Assembly: GCA_000499405.2 (NCBI GenBank)
Contig: HG738137.1
Span: forward strand, 3,348,001 to 3,412,000
From: Onchocerca volvulus
Taxonomy: Eukaryota > Nematoda > Chromadorea > Rhabditida > Onchocercidae
Reading direction: 5' to 3'
DNA: 64,000 nucleotides
The position numbers were made by a program, and so were the translations under genes. The notes below the pieces were generated by a model. It was not told the origin of the DNA and did no database searches. It was given only the letters and a program-made list of their open reading frames with translations. Of the stretch, positions 55,079 to 64,000 are shown piece after piece. The stretch's first letter is position 1, and each line of letters begins with the position of its first letter.

Positions 55079-58000
55079 ATGTCAGCAATAAATGGTGGAA
55101 GTAATCCAGCAGTTCGTATGCCGATTGTGAATAATGTTATATTAAATGACACATTACAGTCACAGTAATTCTTCCATATCATTTTATTAATTTGGTCAAT
55201 TTAGTCAGTTTTAGTCACTGAGCTAGTGGAACACAGAAATGATCAGGATTATAATTGACCATACTTCTGGTTCAAGAAATATCATCAAAAAAAAAAAAAA
55301 GCCATTTCTTATAGAAGTAAATAGATAAGAATTAGTTTTGTTGCAGTTAAAAATATTGTTTGGCAAACACATTAAATCTTCACTATTTGAATACAGTTTC
55401 AATTAGTATGTCGACCACAGTTTGCTGAAGAACGATATAATTTAAGACCCTAGTTTCTCACTTGTAGTGCTCTGTGGTATATGCTAAAATGTGTTTTTAT
55501 TTTTATTTAGCAGCCGCATTTGAGGATTAGGCAATAGTTGATCATATAAAAGTTTGATATATTAATCATTATGAACGAATATTTTTCAGTAAGCAATTTC
55601 AGTTCAAGTTCAGTTAAGTTTAAGTAATGATTATACTTTCCCGCTTTAAGAAATTCTTGGACAAAATAGAACATTATAGAGTTAGAATTTTCCACTATTC
55701 TTTTTGTTTAAATCGTCCACTGAATTTTAGAACGATCATTTATCTTCTCTAACTGCTTATTGAAGAAATAATATTTTGAAATACAATTTCAACACACATT
55801 TGTTTTATAGGCGTGAAAATATTGTGCCAAATGGTAATGCGTCATTTCAATCAAATCAAGTGTCTGAAGCACCACGTGAAAGTGACATGCGTGGAAACGT
55901 AAGAGTACGTTTCGAAAGTCTTCTTTGTCGGATTTCAAATTCTTTAAGTTCATTACTTGCATATTTTTGTGCCGTTTACAGAGACTACGTGTCGAAGATG
56001 CATTATGTTATTTGGATCAAGTGAAACAGCAATTTACGGACACGCCAGATGTCTATGTTAATTTCCTTGATGTCATGAAAGATTTCAAATCTCAAGCGTA
56101 AGTTTCAGCTCTTTTTCCATAAATCCTTCTTAGGATTTATGATACACCATAATAGTCGAGAATTTTATATTCGAGGATAATGTGGTACTCTCAACAATTA
56201 AAAAGCGACCAAATGTAACGGAATTTTATCCCAAAATTTTTATTAGTAAAATTGTGGTTGAACTCTGAATCCTTCTATTTGTGGCATTTGCAGTTTATAA
56301 AGACAAATGAATAACTAGATGTCTTGCCATTTATTAATTTGTCTTAAATGGTATCATAAATTTTTAGCATTGATACGCCTGGTGTAATAAAACGTGTTTC
56401 ACGTTTGTTTCGAGGTCGACCCAATCTAATTACTGCATTTAATACATTTCTGCCGCCGGGATTTGATGTTTCTGTTGATGGAATAAAGGTCATCATAACC
56501 GAGCCAAATGGTCGTAGACAAGTCATTAATGAAAGTATATTTTATTAAAAGTCATTTTAAGAAAGCTTGTATAAAAGAAGAGACATAGTAATAGTTAAAA
56601 ATTATGACATTAAACATTCATTCTGTTATATTACTTCTTCTCTTTTCTGAAGCTTGGAAACATGCAACTGATTTTCATACATAAAGATATTGAAAATATT
56701 TTTGTGACTTCTTAAGTTACGGAATATTGTATTGTTGCAAATTATTACTACACATGCATGTTCATACATTTATATTTTTGGATTTGTGTTTCATGATTTA
56801 CAAATAATGATGCTTTTTATTAAAAAGTTTCGACGTATTTGAAAGTAATATATGAAAATATATTAGTTATATTAGAAGTAATATAATATATTAGAAATAA
56901 TTTAAGTAATATATTAGTATGTATAAAAGTAATACATTAGTTTTTTAAGTATATTGGGTATATTTTCTAACGTATCAAAAAAATTAGATAGAAGAAAAAG
57001 AAAGTGATTGTATGTGCATGGTTTTCAGATCAGCCTGAATTGTCCACTTCTGAATCTCAAGCAGCAAAATCATCCTCTCCGATTCAATCTCTTGTGGGTG
57101 TTACTGGAGATTTATTATCAACAGCAAGTGAAGCCAGTGTGTCAGATCTGGTTCCTACAGCTGAACCAATTGCGACTGAACAATCGGGAAGTGAATTCAC
57201 ATCGAAGGCTACAAATTCACAACCTAGCGAAGTTAGGCCTATGGATTTTTTATCAGATCGTATCAGCACTGCAACCTATCAAGATGCTGTAATGTACAGA
57301 AACAAAATAATGGTGAGTTATCGTAGTGTGAGTTAAACATTATAAATTATTCTTTTTTGTTATTATATCATATTTATGTTTAATTATTTTATGCTTGAAG
57401 TGAAAAAGTAACAGTTCCCAAAAGTTTCTTTTCAGGCTCGCTTTGAGGAGCGACCTGAAATGTACCATAAATTTCTTGAAATTCTTCAACGACTTCATCG
57501 AGTAACACAGGTAAATTTTATAATCATTCCGTTTAATAGACGCGATAGTTATTTCATTTGCAGTTAAAAATCAGCTTATCTTACTGAGTATGCGTAATTT
57601 TCTTTTTAAAAAAATTTGTTGTTAAACCATTTTTATAATCATGCCGGCAATTAAATTAAAGTAATGGGGACGTCCTCATAATACAGCAGACAAGTATTAA
57701 TTCTTTTATATAATTGAAATCTTTGAAAAATTATATTTACTAGTCAGAATTACGCAATTTCGCTTTATTTATCTGAAAGTAGATTCTTAAAGGTATTTAT
57801 GGCAAAGTTCATTCTTTGTTTATGCTACATTGCAGTACTGATTTCATACAATTTTTATATAGTTTTCTTTGATTCGGAGATATATCTTTATGCTTGTAAG
57901 TGAATCGTATTATTAGGGCTAGTATTATTTATCAATAATTCATGTCAGCCCAGTAGTCAGGTGTTAGGACATTATTCTTGCCTAAATTATGTCAGTCATT

Positions 58001-61000
58001 CAGGAGTTACATTTCAGGAAGGAGGGGTCATTCAAGGATATAAACGAGCTCTGGAAGCAGTTGAAATACTTTTTGAAAATGACGCAGATTTAGTGCAAGA
58101 ATTTAAACAACAATTTCAACCGAATTCTTTTGGATCTGGAGTATCTCGCCCGTCCTCTAATACACCTCGAGATACGGCCAATAAAGTAATCTTCTTATCC
58201 TAAAACTTCCAATTTCGCTTACTTTTTTTGCTAGATTAATAATGAACTTTTTAGGGAAAAATCCAGAAAAGTGGAGAACGAAGCGCTTTTGTCGTATCTC
58301 CCCAACCTGTTTGTGTACCAAAAGTACAAAATCAACAAGGGATGAGTCCTGGAAAACGTACTGCTTCGATATATTCTACAATAGCAGCCAAGGTTTTTAA
58401 AACATATTATCATGTTTTATGTAACAGTAGCCTAGCATTTTGGAATATTATTTAGATGATGTTGGCATCAAGTCCAACAAATGCTAACATGGGAGGACTC
58501 GATATGTTTCGTTTATGTCTTACATTAAACACAATTTAATAATTTTTGACTACTTAACATTTTATCAATAACATTTTATATTCTTCTTTCACAATTTATC
58601 GGTGCTTCTTCATTAACAATATTTATCAATCACAGCAGTGTCACTCATGAAATTAAATTAATATTGGGAACAGAGTTTTAGTTTCTTAGTGAATGAAATT
58701 CCAATAAGAAAGGCTGATTCTGAGAGCCTCAGATATTAAAGTCAAACATGCGCAATTTAAATTGTTTAAGAAATCTTTGCAGAGAGCGAAATTAGGAAGT
58801 GTTAATATGTTGACATATGATACAGATGTTGAAGAAGCAGCCAAATTCGGTACCGTTGAAGATTATCTTTTCTTTGACAAGGTATGCTGGCTACGAGAAG
58901 TAAGCTTTCTGATATTTTTCAGTTTTTTCTTGAACTATGTTTACTTTATCAAGCACTTTTACCAATGTTTGTAGAAAACTTATAAGTTTTAGGTAATTTA
59001 AAAAAAAATCAAGACTATGTGTTCTGTGCAAAACATCGCAAGATTCTTTTTTTATTCGTGATAAGTAAGGCACGTTATACAAGAATTACTTAATATTGAA
59101 ACAGTTATTTGAACGTATGAGAAAAATTATGGTTAATATTGATTTTTTTTTTTTAAATAAAGAAATCGAATAAATAAACAAATCAAATTTGAAAGAAAAT
59201 TAAGCTTTTAATCCTTATTTGTGTTATTGATTCTTTGTTCTATGGAACACTGTTCAAAATATGGAAATATATATTCTGATTTTTAGAAAGGATTCTAAAT
59301 TCTTAAAATTACGGTAAATTTTGTAGGTACGAAAAGCACTAATTGATAATGGTGTGCATGAAAATTTTCTGCGGTGCCTTGCTTTGTATAATCAAAGCAT
59401 TATTTCGAAAAATGAACTTGTGGAACTTTTGACACCTTTTATTGGGTAAGGTTTTTCAAAAATATATTCATTAGTAAGAAATGTCAATTTACTTCATGTT
59501 TGTAATTTTAATTGGTTCATTCCAGTCGCGGAATTTTTAAAAATTGTTTTTTTATTTATTCAACTTTTTTTTTTTTTTTTGCGGTGTTTATTGATATATA
59601 CTGCTTCGCATTTTATATTTAGTCTTTTTTTTCTTTTTTTTTTTTTCAGTCGTTTTACATTGTTGCTAAAACATGTGAAAGAGTTACTAGGCTTGCCGGA
59701 TACACACTGCGATAGTCAACAAACCGACGATAAGCATCGTCGGCGACAAGTTCACGCAAACGATGATATGGAATTGGAGCACAAAATTGGTAATTCCAGA
59801 ACCAAATTTCAAAAATTAGAATTATCATTTAAAAAAATTGTTATTCATTTCGTTGCGAACGAAATTCTCCCTGACTCAATATGAATCCATTTTCCTTTAG
59901 AATAATACAAAAGTTCTAGATTATGCTACATGTCGAAGACTAGGTGTTAGCTATCGGTCTTTACCTGCATCATACGAAAAACCGCTTTGTTCTGGACGAA
60001 CACCGCTGTGTGATTCAGTTCTCAATGATTCCTGGGTTTCATTTCCGTGTTGGTCTTCTGAGGACAGTTCAGCCGTTCATTCCAAGAAGACACCGTTTGA
60101 AGAATTCGTATTTCGTACGGAAGATGAACGTTATGAGGTTTGTTACCTTCGATAAAATTGTTTTGTACATCTAAAAATATCATTTGTTTCTTCATTTTAA
60201 AGTAAGTATTAAATAACATGCTCTAAAAATGGATATTTTCAGCTGGACATTGTCATTGAAGTGAATAAAACAGCTTTAGAAGTTTTGGAAATGGTTCAGC
60301 GGAAGATGTTACGGATGAAAAATGAAGAATTAAACAGCTTTCGTTTGGGTCCTTCTTTGGGTGGTAGTTCTAATTCGATAATGTTGCGCGCATTGCAGAG
60401 AATTTATGGGTAAGATTATACAACTTTCTAAATTACTTCAATTTGGAATACTAAAAGATGATTCAATTTTGAGATTTGAATTCATAAAAATTTAGCCGGT
60501 TTTTATAGGGATCACACGTTGAAGATGTTGGAAGGAGCAATGAAAAATCCTCAAGTTATGATACCAAGACTCATTGAACGAATGCGGCAAAAAGACATCG
60601 AATGGCGTAAAAATCAAGAAATATGCAATCGCATTTGGCGTGAAGAAACAGAAAAACATTACGCAAAAAGTCTAGATCATCAGGCAATAATCTTTAAGCA
60701 AAATGATTTGAAATTACTTCGTGCGAAAACGATCGTCAGCCAGTTCGAAAATTTATATGACGAGGTAATGTGTTGCTTGAATCTATCGCATAATTACTGC
60801 TCTCCAGATATATTTTGCCCTCTCTACAAACTGCGTATAAATCCAAACCCACTAAGTCCTTAACTATAATGAAATGGCATGTCAAGATAATATTAGGTTA
60901 CAAAGTAATAAACTCAAAACCAAAGATTTGGTTTTATAAAAAATCTGTTATTTTTTAAGGATGTCATGGGTCAGAAATAGTGAATTTCATATTGATCAAA

Positions 61001-63922
61001 TAAGATTCTCGATTTCTTATAATAATGTTTCAGTTTATGATGTTTTGAAAGTTATTATAATAGAATGTTTGGTAGTCACTTAGAATCTTAATCATATGGA
61101 AGTGTAATTTTCCATTATCTCCGAATTTCTCATAAAAATTAAGAATTAAAAAAATTTAGGATTAAATAATTGAAAAAAATTAACTTTATTAGTTATATTT
61201 AAACCAAATTAATTCATATTTGAAATTCAATTTTGTTATTATTTTTAGCGTGCTGATCGAAATGATGAAGGTGAATCGGTGGAATATGGACCACATTGCA
61301 TTTATTCATATCCGGAAGATATACGTGTTCTGTATGATGTGAACGATTTAGTAATACATTATGTGAAGCGGCAGGCGAATATTCAGAAAGAAGAGAAACG
61401 TCATGCGAAACGTTATCTAAAACGTTTTATCCCAGAATTATTTAATGTTCCACCCCAAGAATTGAGTGATGAGGAAGAAACAGAAGATCGAGATTATGTT
61501 GGTTCGTTTTTTTTTTTTTGTTGTTAAAAATATCAATGAGCGGAAATATTATACCGAATTCTCGGATTTTGACCGTTGTTACAATATAATTTTTATACAT
61601 TAGTTTTTGTTAAAGAGATTTTTGATGGACAATACATTATCCAATCCTTAATGTTATAATTGATATTAAAGGTCAAAATCCCGAAGAAGAGCGAAATCCC
61701 AGACTGAGTACAGATGAAGATCAAAGGATGCCATCAAATGATGATACAGAATCGAAAAATGTATGATTAATGAAAACAATATATAGAAATGTATATTATT
61801 GCAAAGATGTAAATGTTTTGGAGTAAGATATCTACACCTTGCAATAATAAGCATATATTTTTTATATGTAATGAATGACAGTTACAGCAGAAATTAAAAA
61901 TTCTTTGATCCCAGCTATAAACTTTTCAGTCATTGGCATTTCATAAACTAACATGTAACAAATTTATCCTTTTGGTGGAGGTAATTCTTGATTATAACAT
62001 AACTTGCAGTTGCAACAAATCCGAATAATGGAACTCTGAAATGATGTTCTTTGTAATATAAATATTAAACTCAGAAAGTACCCTCTATGAATTTGAAATT
62101 ATTCGAAATTGTGCAGAATCTTCCGGATTTCTTTATTTTCATATAAAAAATGTTTTCAGACTCCATCTTCGGATGGAAACGAGACTTCTACATATCGTCT
62201 ATTCTATGGTGCCAACACATGGTGTATATTTATTAGACTTCATCATTTATTGTGTGATCGTCTGGCCTATTTGAAGAAAAAACATCGAGAAATCATTAAA
62301 AATCACGAAGTATTTTCTGGCATTTTATTTTATAGCTCTTTTAAAAAAAAATATATAATATCCTTTGGTGGGTTTTGAAATCCATCTAATATTAAGTAGT
62401 ATTTTGGAGTGTTTCTTGATGTTTAAAATGTGATCGAATTTTTAAAATTAAGTGCAATATTTTTTGATCTTAAATTTATCAATTAAGACATGAAATATTG
62501 TCTAGAATTGTTGCAGCTGAAAGAATCTTTTATAAGAGTCGTTTTTAATAATTTTTATATTAATGATTGCTATAATTTTCCAATTGTGGTAAATTGTTCA
62601 GGTGGAAGAGCGTATACGAATGGAACGTGAATCTGTAATAAGCCGATGTACCGGTGATAGTGGATCACTGAAATCAGTTGAACTGGACACGAAACTTGGC
62701 TTGTCTTTATTGAAACCGAACAATCAAAGTCCGGATAATTACTACATTGCATTGATCAATGAAGTCAAAAATCTTCTGGATGGTCTCATTGATAGTGCCA
62801 CTTTCGAAGATAACGTCAGGTAAGTAGCGATGGAACTGATCACAATATTTTACAGCATAATGAATTTGTTTCAAATTATGGAAGTGAAAGTTTTTACATC
62901 ATGTTTTTTTTTCTTCCTTTTTTTCAGAAAGATGTTTGGAACAGCTGCTTATTTAACATTTACAATGGATAAAATTATCATAACAATTGCACGGCAATTG
63001 CAAAACATGTCTTGCGAAGATGCAAACATCGCTAGTATAAATCTGTACAAAAAGTATCGTTTTGAGCATCCTGTCAGTTTGTACAGTCGAGACAAAAATG
63101 AAGAAAATATTGATGATGCTTATGAACGGGCTGCACAGGAAGTGCTTGCCAATCAGAATTGTTTCAAGACTTTCTTTCTTCATGATTCCCGAAGTGTTAC
63201 GATGGAACTGATCGATAGTGATGTCACCGAGGAAGGAGAGAAAGGTGACAGTGATCAAGAATGGAGCCGTTATGTACATCATTATGTTGAGGTTTATTTT
63301 CTGATTCTATCTAAATTAATTCAGGAGATAAATTTTTCGATGATTTTTTGTTCATCAACGCCCTATGACTTTCCATTAATTTGAGTGTACTGTATAATAT
63401 TGGTTCGGCAGCAGAGTGCATCATATGAGATACTTATAACTTTCACACTAATTTTCGATTTTTTAAATATATTCAGAAAATATATGATTTCTTTAGAGTC
63501 TTACTAATGAACCGTCATCATCGGCATTAAATCTTGAAGACCAACAACAGATGCTTGAAACTATTAGTGAAAGGCCGCCATTATTTCTTATGAAATATAT
63601 CAAAGCAGGAATGGACAAATATAAGTATGTTCTCTTTATGGCAGATTATTTTACTGCTGATCTACAGAAAAAATATTGTCCTGTACCATAATTAATTCTC
63701 ACATTCCTCAAGATAGCCGCTTTCAGAAAGAAGGACGATGAAACGAGTAAAAAAAATGAAAATGAAAGTGGAGAATTAAAGCAGGAAGAGAGATTGCCCA
63801 GTATTACGGTGAGTGAGAACCTAAGCGCACTGTTTTCTCCAACTGGAAATTATAAAATGCGATTCACGAAAGGTTCAACTGATCTGCTGATAAGAGCCGG
63901 AGCCCCGCGAAGAGGGATGGAT
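55079..63922 (+). CDS. sin-3: SIN3 transcriptional corepressor (3' end outside window)
   Basis: Scaffold of the SIN3-HDAC complex. Exons: 55079-55164, 55811-55898, 55982-56097, 56368-56534, 57029-57312, 57436-57510, 58018-58185, 58255-58392, 58783-58881, 59327-59445, 59650-59789, 59914-60137, 60243-60409, 60509-60764, 61249-61501, 61672-61760, 62160-62309, 62602-62819, 62928-63291, 63497-63624, 63727-63922; 3525 nt, 1175 residues so far. PAH1: [55 protein letters not shown]2-like segment spans [20 protein letters not shown] to [13 protein letters not shown]3: [24 protein letters not shown]-interaction region: [64 protein letters not shown]-terminal SIN3 region: [30 protein letters not shown]. 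The start follows TTTTAAG by two bases, a likely trans-splice site. The 59914 acceptor is weak; a better-looking one at 59900 breaks phase. The last junction is a GTAAGT donor, so the gene runs on. Confidence 0.95.
56845..56945. repeat. AT-rich degenerate tandem repeat in a sin-3 intron
   Basis: Repeated AAGTAATATAT/TTAGAAGTAATATA/TATATTAG blocks, in the intron between the two exons that follow PAH1. Confidence 0.65.
58456..58539 (+). other. candidate alternative last exon of sin-3
   Basis: An acceptor TTATTTAG at 58448-58455 is followed by an 84-base frame, [20 protein letters not shown] plus seven residues, ending in TAA. It is in phase with exon 58255-58392, which ends in phase 0. No phase-0 donor exists inside it, so it cannot be a cassette exon. 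If used it would end SIN-3 after the second PAH segment, before the HDAC-interaction region. The acceptor is modest and no AATAAA follows closely. Confidence 0.25.
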
Positions 63923-64000
63923 GTAAGTTCAGGATTTACTTTTTATGAGAAAATGGTTGTACAGAAAGAGTAAGGGCGGAAATTAGAAGGAATAAATCAA

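Overview
The window looks like nuclear DNA of a parasitic (filarial-type) nematode. It is very AT-rich. Genes are cut into short exons by small introns, acceptors are U-rich (TTTCAG-like), and ATG codons sit a few bases after an intron-like acceptor, as expected for spliced-leader trans-splicing. The encoded proteins are conserved animal proteins. No rRNA, tRNA, CRISPR array or intact transposase was seen. I assembled exons by eye from frame continuity, GT/GC...AG borders and similarity to families I know. No alignment was run, so exon borders are predictions.

Layout. (1) 426-2387 (+): C-terminal WD40 exons of a WDR47/nemitin-type protein, running in from the left edge. (2) 2388-4013: spacer with an E-box minisatellite and a 48-50 bp tandem duplication. 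(3) 4014-11997 (+): complete cytosolic isoleucyl-tRNA synthetase in 21 exons. (4) 12193-12680 (-): a coding-looking region without a clear start, probably an undescribed or decayed gene. (5) 12656-16731 (-): CCDC102-like coiled-coil protein, 9 exons. (6) 18048-21229 (-): multi-pass membrane protein with a long cytoplasmic N-terminus. (7) 21230-34234: about 13 kb without a convincing gene, holding a dispersed repeat and a TA microsatellite. (8) 34235-37205 (+): AP-2 transcription factor, 10 exons. (9) 40719-46663 (-): NHR-23/ROR/DHR3-type nuclear receptor, with DNA-binding and ligand-binding domains but not its N-terminus. (10) 49450-51250: a GC-rich island with trinucleotide repeats, between the divergent receptor gene and sin-3. 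(11) 55079-63922 (+): SIN3 corepressor, 21 exons, continuing past the right edge.

How the genes fit together. The right half is rich in regulators: an AP-2 factor, the receptor whose C. elegans orthologue drives moulting, and the scaffold of the SIN3-HDAC corepressor. The left half is housekeeping or cytoskeletal. Unusual splicing is the main theme: two GC-AG introns, a predicted 36-nt intron, a duplicated 5' splice site, recurrent GTTGGT donors, a perfect palindrome at an acceptor, and a candidate alternative last exon in sin-3.
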